Part shown: positions 1-64,000 of the stretch, piece after piece | Numbering within the stretch: position 1 is the first letter of the stretch | Layout of the letters: every line of letters starts with the position of its first letter | Source: Warburgia ugandensis | Lineage: Eukaryota > Streptophyta > Magnoliopsida > Canellales > Canellaceae | Reading direction: 5' to 3' | Assembly: GCA_035236585.1 (NCBI GenBank) | Contig: CP141126.1 | Location: 64,953,414-65,017,413, forward strand | DNA length: 64,000 nt | Made by a program: the position numbers and the translations under genes | Notes under the pieces: generated by a model | The model's database searches: none | Told to the model about the DNA's origin: nothing | Seen by the model: only the letters and a program-made list of their open reading frames with translations

Positions 1-530
1 CTAAGATTGTATCTCTATCTAATCTGTTGGTAGGTAGGTAGGTCAATTGACCTTTCTCAATATTTCGTTATCTTTAGCAATGCCAAATATTGTATCTCTG
101 TCTAATATGTCCTTGAGAGGAATGATAGTGTGTCTGTGTAAGAGCCCCAGTTTTTTGCATGTTTGGACCCCATATTGGATGATCCGACTTTGGATGTCTG
201 TCCGCTCAAAAAGCATGCAGATGGGATGGGTCTAGCATCTGAAAATGTTATACGTTTTGATCACATGAAATGGAAAGTTAGAAACAACTGTATGAAAGAT
301 GGTCCAGATTCAACTCCCGAGAGCCAAGGGTTTTAGGAGGCTAAAATTGAACAATCATCATGAGCTTTATTGAAAGAGATGATGAAAGCAAGGCAAGTAG
401 ATGAGGGGTTGATCATCCAAAGGAGCACATTCATGCAAAAGTTAATATTCTTCATTAAGCCACATTCTGGACCTCTCTTTTCCTAAACTTTTATCAGATT
501 CGACTTCTACAGTGGGAGGTTTGGACATAC
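1..530 (-). other. Start of GH1 intron 11; no exon found
   Basis: I looked on the minus strand for the expected GH1 exon 12 (RVEFL...YI...L.AIR) and exon 13 (RGYFVWSFxD) and saw neither. The short reading frames here are not recognisable. Positions 7-40 and 85-115 share a similar TTGTATCTCTRTCTAAT motif, a hint of old repeats. The gene therefore appears to run off the left edge. Confidence 0.6.
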
Positions 531-52716
<52,186 letters not shown>

Positions 52717-52756
52717 TTGCACAAATTTTCTTGTCTTCTGATTAAGTTCACTCGAT

Positions 52757-52763
52757 CTTTATA
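52757..52763 (-). promoter_or_regulatory. Candidate TATA box of the GH1 gene
   Basis: On the minus strand TATAAAG lies about 40 bases upstream of the ATG at 52716, which would give a very short 5' leader. It is the nearest TATA-like match. No transcript evidence is available, and an upstream start is possible. Confidence 0.35.
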
Positions 52764-55423
52764 TTACTAATGAGAAACGTAGTACGAGATAAAATAATAT
52801 AAAAGGAACGTAGATAATAATCTAATGGTTACTGTTATCATCTTCCTATTTGTCAATATCGACCAAATCTTCATACAATTAGGGATGAAAGAGAGGCTAA
52901 AATCGCCGACTTGGGTGCCCTCCTTACCCGAGACCAACAATAAGTGAGAAGGAATTGGCGTGGAATTAACAGGGTTGTCTACATTGAAACCTAAGGATCG
53001 CAATGGGTGGTTAAACCCGTGACCCGCGCTGCCCAGCTATTAGGGCAATCCGAGGATTAGGACAGAAAATTAGTAACCGGCATTTCTAATAGGGCAAATG
53101 TTCGAGACTCAAGGTGGAGGTTGAATCGGGGCAAATTGGTAAGCAAATTTCGTGAATCAACTCGCATTGTTCTCATATAATTATATACTAAAAGTGCCCA
53201 TGGTTTATTATTGTTATTATCATCATTATTATACTTGAGGGCATTTTGATAAAATTAGATACAGACTTATTCAAGCACTCGTGCTCATGAATAAACAGCC
53301 TCGGGCACTTGGCATACTCAGCAGGAATGGTTAGAAGGCATTTGCTCTTAACACTTACACATACAAATATTTAAGGAATGCTTTTAACACTTATCGGGGA
53401 AAAGGATGATTCATTTTCCATATAGTTTTCCTTTCAACAGGTCTCTTTAATTTCAGAGTTCCTTATTTTAATTATAGCAACAATTAAAAATTTTCTTATA
53501 CATTTCTAAGAAAAAAAAGTAGAAAAATGAAAGAAATAACATAATTTTCCTACAGAGATGGTGATATTAGCTTGTTTTGCTTTACCTCGCCCTGCCCATA
53601 ATAGTTGATGGATGGGACGGGTCAAGGTGGATTTTTCACAATCTGCCTTGTACCACAGTGGGTTGTAAATCTTAGGGACCTATGATGGTGCAAAGTAATA
53701 AAAACCAAACCAAGGGGTGGGGTGGGACAAGTGAAAACACATCCTTATCAAAACTAGACTAGGTAATATCATTGGCTCTAATGGAGAGTGCCCCACTTTT
53801 ATTAGGTGAGCATAATCTTTGGTTGATTAGACAGTGTGCCTCCAAATTTGACTAGATTAATGTGTATAACATTTAGCATAGATTAGATTGGCTAGACATC
53901 AAAATTTTGTGGATTGTTGGATGATTTGAGCTATGACTATTTGAAATTTTAAATCCTAAGCATTGAAGTTTTCAACTTAAAGAATTAGTAGTTTAAATAT
54001 ATGATGTGCATGAAATTTTCCAAGTAGCTTCAATAGATCTTGTGAAACAAGATAAATGGATTAGATCATTAAAAAATGTAGTTTTGACCATAAGACATGG
54101 ATGAGAAAAATCATTGTTCATAGAACCGCCCAAATCAACTAAGAAAAATACATTTTTGGGTCATTAGAATTAGCATTTCAATAGGCATACATTCTCAAGA
54201 GAGTGAAAGTCCACACTATCTTTCTCTTTTTTTAGTAACCCCATACATCCAAGTGCATTTAGATGACCCTAACTATTTGCGTTTGGATTTTTGAAATAAT
54301 AATAATAATAAAAATAATAATGGTCATTATTTTTTTTACTCAGAGAAACATGAGCTAAAATCATCCAATGGGAAAAAATTTGATAACTTACTTGTCTAAG
54401 CCCTTCTAAACATTTTGAATGACTTTTATCTAAAGAAAAAAGTCTCACCATGCATAAAAAAAGATAGCATGAAATTCATTCTCATGCTCAATAGCTTGTA
54501 CACTTACCTAGACTATTAAAATTATCAAATCAATGTAATATTTTGGCTAGGAAAATTAAAAAAATGAGTCTAATCAACCAAATGTGAGCCCAATTTGTAA
54601 AATGGGGTCACTATACGACAACTTCCTTTCATGTGTCATAGGTTGGTATCATCTGTAGTATTTTATCTATACAATACATAAAAGAAACTTCAATGGTCAA
54701 ACTATGATCATAATTAATATATTAATATATTATAGTCAAAGACAAAATTACATATATAATTTGATACAATAAGTCATTAAAGAAGAGAGGAAAAAGTAAC
54801 AAATATAGAACCATAATCTATCTCTCTCTATTATTTGCACGAGGCTTTACTAGTAGTATATAAAGAAAACTGAGTCATGTCTACCACAAATGACTAACTT
54901 AAGAGACTATATCATCATCGTATAGTATTCTTTTGAATCTGAATTACTGTGGTCTTAGTTGAAATGCATTTCAACTAAAAGAAACATAGGTAAAAGTATC
55001 CAATGGGCATAGTATTTGGCCTCTAGTCTATCTAAGGTACAACAAACATGATGAACGACTTGGATCTATGGAATTTTTTCATCATTCATAAGACAAGAGA
55101 GCTTGAAGCAATGAAATGCTTGAAAGCATCTGAATCCTACTAGGACTTTTTCAACAAATTGTTGCTAATAAGCCTCTCTACTTAGTTTGTGTTAGTTGTT
55201 GTAGAATTGTAGTAGTACCAAGGTTGTTAAATACGCTAATAGGGCATGTGAAACATGTTTCACCAAAAACTTGTCTCACTTATCAATACAAAACCATCTA
55301 CAAAATAAAGTGAAACTCATGTGAAATGCAACTAATACATTTAAAAAAAACCTAAAATACAAATGAGAAACTCATTTAAAAAAACTAATGGTAACTAATA
55401 AAACGAACAGGAAACACCTCTTC

Positions 55424-55425
<2 letters not shown>

Positions 55426-55467
<42 letters not shown>
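55426..55467. repeat. (TA)n microsatellite
   Basis: Uninterrupted TA run of about 21 units, upstream of the GH1 gene. Confidence 0.95.
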
Positions 55468-55469
<2 letters not shown>

Positions 55470-55783
55470 TTTTGTTTACATTTAAGTTGAAATATGTTGA
55501 CTCTTTCCTTTGTGCTACCACTTTTCTCTTTCGCTCTTTCTTTCATTAACTCTCCTCGCGGTATTCTAGAGATCGGAAAAATTTGTAATACAGATTGAAA
55601 AACATGCAAGAGACATCAAAAGAACAGCAAGTTACGTCAAAAATACTTTCAAGGGAGATTATTCTTCAATTTTTCACTATAAACCCTAACGTCATACTCC
55701 AAAAATTTTCAGCCTTAGGAGGACAAATGTCTCAGTCGCCGTCTCCTTTCTTATTCCGCTCCCATTATCATTAAATTGGTGCT

Positions 55784-55786
<3 letters not shown>

Positions 55787-55855
<69 letters not shown>
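55787..55855. repeat. (TC)n microsatellite
   Basis: Uninterrupted TC run of about 34 units, upstream of the GH1 gene. Confidence 0.95.
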
Positions 55856-55861
<6 letters not shown>

Positions 55862-56343
55862 GCAGTTATTTGAAGCTTCATTTCTACGTAAAACTTTTAC
55901 GAAGTTGTACATATTCGCTTCACGTTCAGGTTGTATGTGCTGCACACATGCACATTAAATTTCTTTTTATCTTCCCCGCAGTTTAGTGGTTTTTATATTG
56001 CTCTTTTCTGAAAATCCCTCCTAAGATCTAGTTTTATTTAAAATGCAAAATCTGTCTTAAGATTATCTCACAAATTAGATCCACAGGAGAGCTATTTTTG
56101 GCTAAACCATTTTAGTAGCCCTTACGTAGCTGAAACATATGATCCTAGATCTTTAACCCTGTCCCATTTAACCAGAGGAGGGCTTTTTTTGGGATGACAT
56201 AGCAGTTTAGCTGATACTCAAACATTGCAGCTTATCGATGTGAGTGACAGTTGCCAAGCTGAGATGTAACGTTACGAATCCCATTCTTTTTTCTCTTTTC
56301 TTTTTGCCGTATACTAAGCAGGAAATTATTTAATATAAAAAAG

Positions 56344-56830
56344 GAATATTACATGGTTCTAGGCACCGCGGTGCCATTAAAATGCTCCATAAGAATTTGA
56401 CACAACCATAATCCCTGCACCAAACATTTGAGGTTTTCGAGGGTGCCGCCTTCGTCTAACTTATCAGCTGCTCTATTTCCTCGCCCACATATGTGATTTA
56501 TGCTCTAACTTGAGAATTGCCTTGGCAGGAGAAAACAATATTGTTGAATCATGCGGCAGTCCCAAGCTAGATTCGATAATCTGTCCTGAATAGCTATGAT
56601 AGCCATCTTGACATCCCCCTGTATGATAAACAATTTATAGATATTTGCCCTTGCTAACATTAACCCCTTGTCGACGGGCAAGGAACGCAGTAACATTGTT
56701 TTAGTTGTTGTACACAAAGATGCTAAAAGCACCAATCACGTTCCCTTCGAATCCCTGATCAACCCCCACCAATACCAGCTTCCCCTGCGTATCCTTTTGC
56801 AAATGCATCAAAGTTTAGTATCAATTATCC
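56344..56830 (-). pseudogene. RNase H (RVT_3-type) relic
   Basis: Minus-strand frames, with shifts, read NFDAFAKGYAGEAGIGGG, LIRDSKGNVIGAFSIF, KGLMLARANIYKLFIIQGDV, KMAIIAIQDRLSNLAWDCRM and INHICGRGNRAADKLDEGG. This is the order of the plant RNase H fold (NFDGAxKGNPGxAGxGG, RDxxGxxxGAF, GLxLAxxxGxxxxxxESDSxxxI, HIxREANxxAD). It is probably the tail of a LINE or a retro-derived RNase H gene. At least two frameshifts and stops. Confidence 0.72.
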
Positions 56831-58260
56831 TTGTCTAGGAGGAAACAATTTTACATATATGTTTATATCTGTCCTCCATGTAGGAACGAGTCTTCACCCG
56901 GAAGGAAACTATTATCATACCCATACTATTAGCGACGTCAATTATAATAGATTTCGTTTGATTCCACAATTGATTTGCACTTACCAACTCTAATGAAGAA
57001 CAAACCTGTTTCTTCTATACCATATGTCCCTTTCTTTTCTATTCTTGATTGTGCTGGCTTTGATATCTCATAAACAAGAAAGTAGGATAATTTGATGATT
57101 CTAGCATCCTGAATTTAGAACATTAATACAAAGTTTCTTTCTGCCGTTTCCAGTGATCAAAAGTACAAAAATTCCAGGTGGCTATAGAGGTGGCAGCAAA
57201 TTAATTTTTGCAAATAAACTATGAATTGAACATTTTCTCATGTCAATGGTCCAAACCTTAAATCCAACAACTGGGACTCTCTCTTCTGGACGCATCTGAT
57301 ACATGCAGAAATTGTCTGGCTCTATCATTTTCCACTGCAGAACCATTACAAAGGGGCAACCACGGTATAATAAATCGATGCAACTATCATCAACCTAAGA
57401 TGGGGTTTTTACCTTACTTCTTAGCCTATTACGGGTTTTTTTCTGAAAAAAGCTGTAGGAATCTCACTGTTTATGTTTTGAACCCCAGTATCTAGCACTT
57501 GGGTCAAAAGCTACTGGAATCTCACTGCTTATGTCTTACCCCAATATTTGGTTCTCCCTCCCTTCTTTAGCTTACCAGTGAAAATTGCGTCAAGCGAATG
57601 ATTCGACTTTTCCTTTTGTTTATTCTTAAAATAAATTGTTGTGATTTTTCATTTAAATTAACCTACGTTATGATTATCCAATGGGTATGGTCTTTTTGCT
57701 GTAGAGGGTAAACTATCATGCGTCTTTATCTCTCTATTAGACTTTTCTGCTGTTCCCATCATCATTGTGGGTTATGGAACCTTGGTCAAATAAAGCAAAG
57801 AAAAATCAAATATATTTTAATTTTAAGAAAATCAAATCTGTAAACAGGTAAGAGTCCCCAAATTACAGTGCTAGAACGGGGTACAAATGAAACATATAAA
57901 CCAGATAAGAAAACATAGATAAGTTGTATCATATATTATTTAAATGAAACCACTAATCTGACATTTATGAGGGCCAGGTCAGAAAATAAACCAAGAAAAA
58001 GGCGAGATTTAAATAATACTAACTTTTTCATAAAATTATAGAAGTCCAACAATTACTGTGTTGGCACTCTGGCTACAAATGAAACATACATGCCAAAAAC
58101 AAACATAAATCAATTATGACTACGGCTCCAGGTGTTCAAACGGAATCAAACAAAGTGGCATTTGAGTTCAAAATGAACCACAAAACCAAAAGAAAGAAAC
58201 AAGGAAGAAGCCAGAATTTTCTACCCTGTAAAAGAAGTGGATGTCTTTTCAATGGAAATT
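56831..58260. other. No gene recognised
   Basis: AT-rich, with only short frames. It lies between the RNase H relic and the orphan GH1 exon. I searched it on the minus strand for further GH1 exons and saw none. Confidence 0.5.
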
Positions 58261-58435
58261 TCACGTCTCTGCCAACGACTTGGTGTACCAATGAGGAGAA
58301 AGCTCTGAGGATCTTTTCAAGTCCTTATCGTCAAGTCCACATGTTAGAGGCCAAAACGAGATTGATAGCCATCCAGAAGTTTCAGAGGCGTCTATGGAGG
58401 ACCAGATGAAATGGCCTCTAGCATCTGAGCCGTTC
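58261..58435 (-). pseudogene. Terminal exon (exon 13) of a second GH1 gene
   Basis: After the acceptor CTTCTCTGCAG one open frame runs to TGA at 58263-58261. It reads NGSDARGHFIWSSIDASETS, GWLSISFWPLTCGLDDKDLK, then RSSELSPHWYTKSLAET. This matches the GH1 C-terminal exon (NGSNVRGYFVWSFxD...F.L..VD...LKRxPKxSAxWY..FL). The intron phase (G|AAC) is also the family's. Changes at normally constant sites (WSF to WSS, Y to H) suggest decay. No upstream GH1 exons are seen up to 64 kb, so it is a lone relic, or the rest lies beyond the window behind another long intron. The plus frame at 58116-58409 is its shadow. Confidence 0.78.
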
Positions 58436-60214
58436 CTGCAGAGAAGAAAGAATAAACTATGTTCTAGAAGCGAGATAAAATAATAAAGGTGTCATTTTCA
58501 GAGTAAACAATGGAAAATTGTGAAAAAAACAAAAAGGCTGTGACGCAATACCTTACGGCATCCAGCTAGCTTCCAAGGAACCCACTCGGATATTCCGACC
58601 ATCCAACCGTCGTTAAATGCTGGATTTCGTGGGCCATATAACGTGGGCAATGCCACTTGATTATCATGAGTGTGGCTGTGGGATTATATATGGCTGGCCC
58701 GTTAGTGTGATTTTGTTTCGGCTAGGCTGGCTATGGTGGTGGGTCATTCAGTATGCGATCTAGATCGGCCAGTGGCCTAAATATAGACAGATAGAGAGAA
58801 TGTATTTATCACGCCCGTGCAAAGACTTGATTAACTCTCTAAATTTTTTAAATTTAAAAAATAAGACAACTGAGATTAGATTGAATAGGGAGGCCTCGCA
58901 TAAGTTCCAGCATTAATTAAATTCAAAACTCTGGTACATTATGAATCTTCAAAACCTGTTAAATTTAATGTTTTGTTGTGGATGGAATGATTTGAATTTT
59001 AATAGTTATTTCATGAAACTTTTGAACAACTCAAAATTGAAAAGTTTATTGACATTTAAGTAATTATAAGAAATTTAAGAATTTCTAAAACTATTAAAAT
59101 TGGACAATGAAAGGTCAAGTGTTGAATTATACTCGATGAGAGCTTTCTAACAACACCAAGAACACGTACAATAAAACATGAGACTTAAAATCTCAAAATT
59201 TTGCAAAGGAGTTTAGGGGGCTAATTGAGAAAGACACCTTTCTTACTCAAATAACCAATACAATGAGTCATTGGAAAAGCTCAACATGTGGGAGTCGAGT
59301 TGCCACGATGAGCTCAACTCCCAGGCGACTAAAGACAGAAAAGAGGAGGGACTTATCGAAGGAACGAGCTAGTGTTCCATCGTATCCTCTCGTTTTGTCG
59401 TCGATTAACAGAGCATCGATCAGATCTCTTAAAACCCAAGAACCACAATCAAGACTGAACAGATATAGGTGGATTTCACTTAAAGATCAGAGCATTAGGA
59501 CTGTAAAACGACGTCAGTCCCTACACTGGCGACATAGTCGTATTCTCCGGTGAGAATAACTTCAAAACCCACTTCAATAATCTCATTATGCAATGGATTT
59601 CGAGTTTTCTGGTGAGATTTGACCTGAAACCGGACGCATAGTGATGGGAGACTGTTGGCGTCAGGAAAGTTCTCGTCAAGCTGTCAATTCCGACAACAAT
59701 GATTGCAAGAAACATCTGTGTCGACCATCTTCCAACTCACCAGTGAGAGAAACAGAAGCCCTCTGCTGATTTTGAGGTTTCCGCGATGATCGGATTGGGA
59801 ATACGGCATCGACAGTGACTATAAGAGTCTAGAGTGTGAAATCTCTACGGATTCGTCATCTCCGGCGCCGACTAGCAACCGCAAAAGCGTGACACGCGCA
59901 TGGAACTTTCTCTATTCTTTTCGTCTAGTTCTGTAATTTACCGATTTTGCTTAAACATGGCTAAATTTAAGCTTTTTCAATCTCGTCTTCTTAAATGTAT
60001 TGACCCATCTGTGATTAGAAAGAGCATTGATAGTTTCTGATCCGGTTCACCTCGGTTTACTTTCCGATCAAGATCAAAGCCTTGTTTTTTTACCTTATTT
60101 TGGTTTGACTGTGGATCGGCACAACCACTATATTAAATCTCTGGGACTCCCACTATAAACTTTTTCTAAGTTAATAGAGACCATATGGAGATCTTATCTC
60201 TCTATATTTCTCTC
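58436..60214. other. No gene recognised
   Basis: Contains two short opposing frames (59263-59553 plus, 59521-59715 minus) without known domains. If exon 12 of the second GH1 gene existed nearby it should be on the minus strand here, but I did not find it. Confidence 0.5.
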
Positions 60215-62220
60215 TCATTCTTTTTCTTATGCTGTAGCCTCTTCTCAATTACTCTTTCAAAAAGTTTTATTGCATGGCTCATTAGTTTGATTCCCCAATA
60301 ATTAAAGCAACTATGTATGTCTCTTTTATTTTTATAAATTAGTACAATAGAACTCTTCCTCTATTCATCCAACATTTTCTTTAATTTTACAATCTTATTA
60401 AACAACTTTGTCAACCAAACTATTCTAGTATCTCACATATACTTCCAAATCTCTGTTAGTGTATCATCGGGCTCTAGGATCTTAATTGATTTCATGTTTT
60501 TCAATACCTCTTTCACTTCAGGTGTTCTAATCCTATGATCATATCTATAATGTCTACTGTTATTTGGGTTTATGGTACTTTCAATCCCTATATTCTCATG
60601 GTAATTGTCATTTAGCTATGAAAGTAACTTTTCCATCTTTGTTTGATCTTATTGTCTTTGACTACTACCATTTGGTCATCACTTCTAATATATTTAAAGT
60701 GGTCTAAGTCTTACTCTTCTTTTCCCATACTTTTGCGAATTTAAATATATTTTTATCATCTTCTCTTGATCCTAATCTATTATAGAGATCATCATGTGCC
60801 TTGCGTTTAGCCTCACTTACTACTCTCTTAGCAACCTTTTTAACATTCTTATATTGCTCAAAGTTTTTGTTATTTTTATTCCTCTACCATGTTTTAAAAC
60901 ACACTCATTTATTTTTGCCCTTTTTCACTTCACCACCATGTTTCCTTTGTTAGTTGCCTTTTACTTTTAGATACTCCTAAGTCATCTTTTCCCAATTTCT
61001 TAATAGACATAGTCATATTAGTCCACGTGGTGTTTATTTCTGTTTCATTGTTCCAGTTTTCTTCTACTATCATCTTGTTTGTAAATAGTGCTATCTTCTC
61101 TCCTTTTAAGTTCTACCCCTTTACTTGTGGATATCTATCAAGTTCATTTCTTTTCTTCCATAATTTAATGTAGATATCCATAACCATTGGTCTATGTTAT
61201 GAGGTTAGACTCTCATTGGGTATCACATTATAGTCCTTGCGTATTGATCTTTTGGTATTCCTAAATACAAAAAAGTCTATTTGGCTTTTATATGGTCCAA
61301 TTTTAAGGTTATTAAGTGTTCATCTCTCTTCTCAAAGTATGTGTTTACTATAGCTAGGTTGTATGCTAAGACAAAATCAAGTATAACTTCCCCCATCTCA
61401 TGTCTTTCTTTAACACCATACCTTCTATGTACCCTATGATATCCTTCCTTTTCTTTCTCCTGCATGACTGTTAAAATCTTCTCCTATAAATATCCCCTCT
61501 GTGTTGGGAATGTCTTATATGATTCCCCCTATATCTTCCCAAAACTGTATATTAATTCTATCTTCTAACCCTACTTGTGGTATGTATGCACTTATAACAT
61601 ATATGGTCTTTTCTCCTAGAACAAGTTTTATTAATATAATTCTATCATGAGTTCTTTTAATGTTTACAATTTTATCTTTTAATTCTTTATCTATCACTAT
61701 CCATATGTCATTTCTATTATTTTCCTTTCCTATATACCATAGCTTATATCCATCTATTCTTATAGTTTTAACCCATTTTCACTTAGTTTCTTAGTTACAA
61801 GTGATGTGAACACTCTTATGTTTCATATTATCCTCTAACTCTAGACTCTTACATGTCAATGTACTTATATTTCATGTAGCAATATGGATCTTGTTCTCTT
61901 GACCTAGCATATTTGACTATAGTCTTCTCGAGTAGCATGGGAACCCATGCAAACTTTCCATTGCACCTATGTTCTAATGTGACACATTGCTTTCAAGGAA
62001 ACGCTGTAATAACGCTGGCTTATTTTCCAATGCAACTAGGATCCGTTGTAGCTCTTCACTTTCGGAGGAATGCCCTAGCAAACCTTATTCATTTTCCACT
62101 GCATCTGGGATTAGATGTAGCACATCGCTTATGAGGAATGCCTTAGCCCCAAGAAATGTCAAAAATAGATTCATGCATGGGGTTTGTTGTAGGTTTTACG
62201 TACTGGCTAGGACCTAATGC
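60215..62220 (-). pseudogene. RTE-type LINE, 3'-truncated
   Basis: Read on the minus strand from about 62220. A non-coding 5' part is followed by endonuclease blocks KNIKRTHDRIILIKLVLGEK-like, VISAYIPQVGLEDRINIQFW and YHRVHRRYGVKERHEMGEVI then LDFVLAYNLAIVNTYF. Next come KKVAKRVVSEAKRKAHDDLY, and the start of the reverse transcriptase (RTPEVKEVLKNMKSIK, WLTKLFNKI, GIKLMSHAIKLFERVIEKRL). This is the endonuclease-RT arrangement of plant RTE LINEs often misnamed craniofacial development protein 2-like. The RT core is missing beyond about 60215. Many stops and shifts. Confidence 0.85.
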
Positions 62221-62221
62221 A

Positions 62222-63216
62222 AAAGCCTCCTCCTTTATCCTAAACATGTGATGTATAATTGCATATTTTGATGAGTGAACTGAGTTATGTGATTCTCATG
62301 TTTACTAATCTTAAACTAATGATGTGTGCCTAGATGTGACTTAGAACTTCAAGTCTAGTTAACAAGAGTTAAGGTAAAATTACAATTGGTGGAATGTGAG
62401 GAGACTAAGTTTCCATTTGTCATTTCTTTACTATACTATTGTTTATCAGGTGAATTGCATTGCAAGTGTTAAATGTGTAAATCCAAAAAATAGAAGAGAC
62501 CCTGCTGGATTTTCAATAGACATGAGGGGTTTATTTCACCATATAAAAACATGTTATGCATAGGACAAGAGGATCTAGCTTTGTCACTACTTCCTTTGCA
62601 TTATATGTGGGTGTATTAATTGAAAGTGCCACTTAGGCCTTGCTTGAGCCAATCACAATGCTTCATTACCCTAAACTGCTACCTAGGAGGTTGGAGTTGT
62701 GGTTGTCTTGGTATTAGAGCAAGGCAATAGGTCATTTTGGAAAAACTTGTTTAGTCTGCTTAGAATAGCCATTCATTGAGGAAATGTTTGTTCTTTGTGT
62801 CCTTTTGAAGTGCTATGATTAATAGTTGGTGACTGTCAGCTTAATTAACTAGTTGACTGGCTTTAACTACTTGACATCTATAAAAAGTACAAGCATGGTT
62901 GAGACTAGGAGGGGTGACTTCTAGAGGATCAACATTTTCGTGCACATGATCTGATATATGAGGCTATTGGACAGATGACTCATACAATTGCTAAGTCCAT
63001 AAACTAGGGTGTAAGTAGGGAAACACTCACCCTATGATAGTTCAGGAAGTTGGGACCACCCAAGTTCGACAGGATGTTAAATCCTACTAAGGTAGAAAAT
63101 TGGTAGCCACTTTTCAATTTATAAGGGAAGCCATCCATTGGTGGAGATCAGCTAAGGTGTTAGATTCGATGAGGAGTGGATAAGAAATCTTCAAGGAGGC
63201 TTTTCTAGGGAGAATT
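62222..63216 (+). pseudogene. Ty3/Gypsy 5' remnant with gag fragment
   Basis: A decayed primer site TTGGTATTAGAGCA near 62708-62721 implies that the sequence to its left is LTR remnant. Around 63030-63210 the frames read FRKLGPPKFDRMLNPTKVEN and then IREAIHWWRSAKVLD and EIFKEAFLGRI. This matches chromovirus gag (F.KL.PP.F.G..DP..AE.W, A..WW.S.K, F...F...Y). It is cut at 63217 by an LTR in the opposite orientation. Confidence 0.62.
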
Positions 63217-64000
63217 TGTGATGATTTGGGTTTTTGTAACACATTTTGTAATACATTTTCAAAGGCAAGGTGCCCTTAGTAAAAAAATTATCAAAACAAA
63301 ACAACAAAAATTGTTTTATTTAAAACTTGTTTTGAAAAACCTAAGTCATCACCTCATACATAACATAAGTAGAATTTTTATACAAGATAAAATTCCATTG
63401 AAGGAATATATTTTTATTAAATTTTAGAATCCATCCAGTGGTTCACAGTATAGCCCGGTATTAGTATAATACTTGTACAAATTACATAATCCAAAATTCA
63501 AGCCTCACCATTCAAAAACTCTCAATACAATATAATGCTCTCAAATAAAAATATATGTCTTTAAAGAATATACTCTGATTGATTAGTCTTCCAAATCTTC
63601 TTAAGTCTTCTACAGTCTTGAGCTCCTAACCCTCCTCTGTATTTGAGGTATTATAAACATTGAAACATTTACAATACTTCAGTAAGCTATGCTTGGTAGG
63701 GGATACAAAAATATACTACTTTGCTAATATAAGAATACATATATCAGTCATTATTCCATCATAGTTATCCACTCATGAGTTATCTCAACATAAAGTATAT
63801 ATGTTATTTATGTAGTATAGGATAAATTAGTTAAAATAATGAAGATTGCTCAAACTTGTTCCTTCCCTAGCTATACTTCCACTTAGGAATTCAATATTCA
63901 GCCAATTCTCATATGGAGATTTTCTTTCCAAGAACTCATGTAGTGGCATCTCATAATACCATGGCATTATACTATAGCTATCATATGTGCATCATAATGC
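63217..64000 (-). mobile_element. LTR fragment, minus orientation, runs off right edge
   Basis: Starts TGTGATGATTTGGGTTTTTG, the reverse complement of an LTR end. It contains ACAATACTTCAGTAAGCTATGCTTGGTAGGGGA, which matches in reverse the LARD LTR segment near 35430-35470 (CCCTACCAAGCATAGCTTGCTGAGATATTG). It therefore belongs to a related but distinct LTR family. No primer-site complement flanks it at 63216, so it is more likely the 3' LTR of a minus element or a solo LTR. Confidence 0.6.

Larger units (their letters stand above)
52764..56343. other. Upstream region of the GH1 gene
   Basis: AT-rich non-coding DNA with the (TA)n and (TC)n runs and an (AAT)n near 54296. No gene or intact transposon could be supported. 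The promoter should lie in its left end. Confidence 0.6.

Noticed and set aside
58116-58409. A 97-residue plus-strand gene
   Set aside because: It is antisense to the GH1 terminal exon, and its only conserved reading is on the minus strand.

Overview
The window is plant (angiosperm) nuclear DNA: AT-rich, with GT-AG introns and stacked plant-type LTR retrotransposons, LINEs and a SINE. I cannot name the species. The only host gene whose structure I can follow is a family GH1 beta-glucosidase on the minus strand. Its start codon is at 52716. Exons 1-11 join in frame with no stop (407 codons) and carry both catalytic glutamate motifs, NEP and ENG. Exons 12-13 are expected beyond the left edge. 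Exons 1-2 lie at 52.4-52.7 kb, exon 3 (59 bp) is isolated at 48.45 kb, and exons 4-11 lie at 0.5-2.3 kb, so intron 3 is about 46.1 kb. A terminal exon of a second GH1 gene (58261-58435, minus) suggests a tandem family.

Intron 3 is built almost wholly of nested transposons. From left to right it holds: a tandem repeat carrying a 5'-truncated Au-type SINE; a decayed LINE split by a complete but defective Ty1/Copia element (6425-11665, TSD GAACT); a degenerate repeat tract; an old Athila-like element (12840-29020) with gag and protease remnants only; a gag-only relative (29316-46472, TSD CTTCT); and a non-coding LARD-like element inside that one (33519-42507, TSD TACTT).

The most unusual object sits inside the gag of the old Athila-like element, at 16448-23254. 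It is a composite flanked by a 5-bp duplication (TGTCA). Its left end is a Ty3/Gypsy chromovirus LTR. This is followed by an inverted partial copy of the same LTR (about 1.79-kb palindrome arms, 1.02-kb spacer), then the gypsy integrase/chromodomain region on the minus strand. The right end is a complete miniature retrotransposon (TRIM) with two apparently identical 380-bp LTRs. Because the duplication brackets the whole composite rather than either part, one integration of a chimeric molecule is a serious possibility.

Intron 2 (48.5-52.4 kb) and the region upstream of the gene (52.7-64 kb) contain microsatellites, an RNase H relic, the orphan GH1 exon, an RTE-type LINE fragment on the minus strand, a gypsy gag remnant, and an LTR fragment running off the right edge. 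Most open reading frames in the window are shadows of LTRs, (TC)n tracts or decayed transposon genes.
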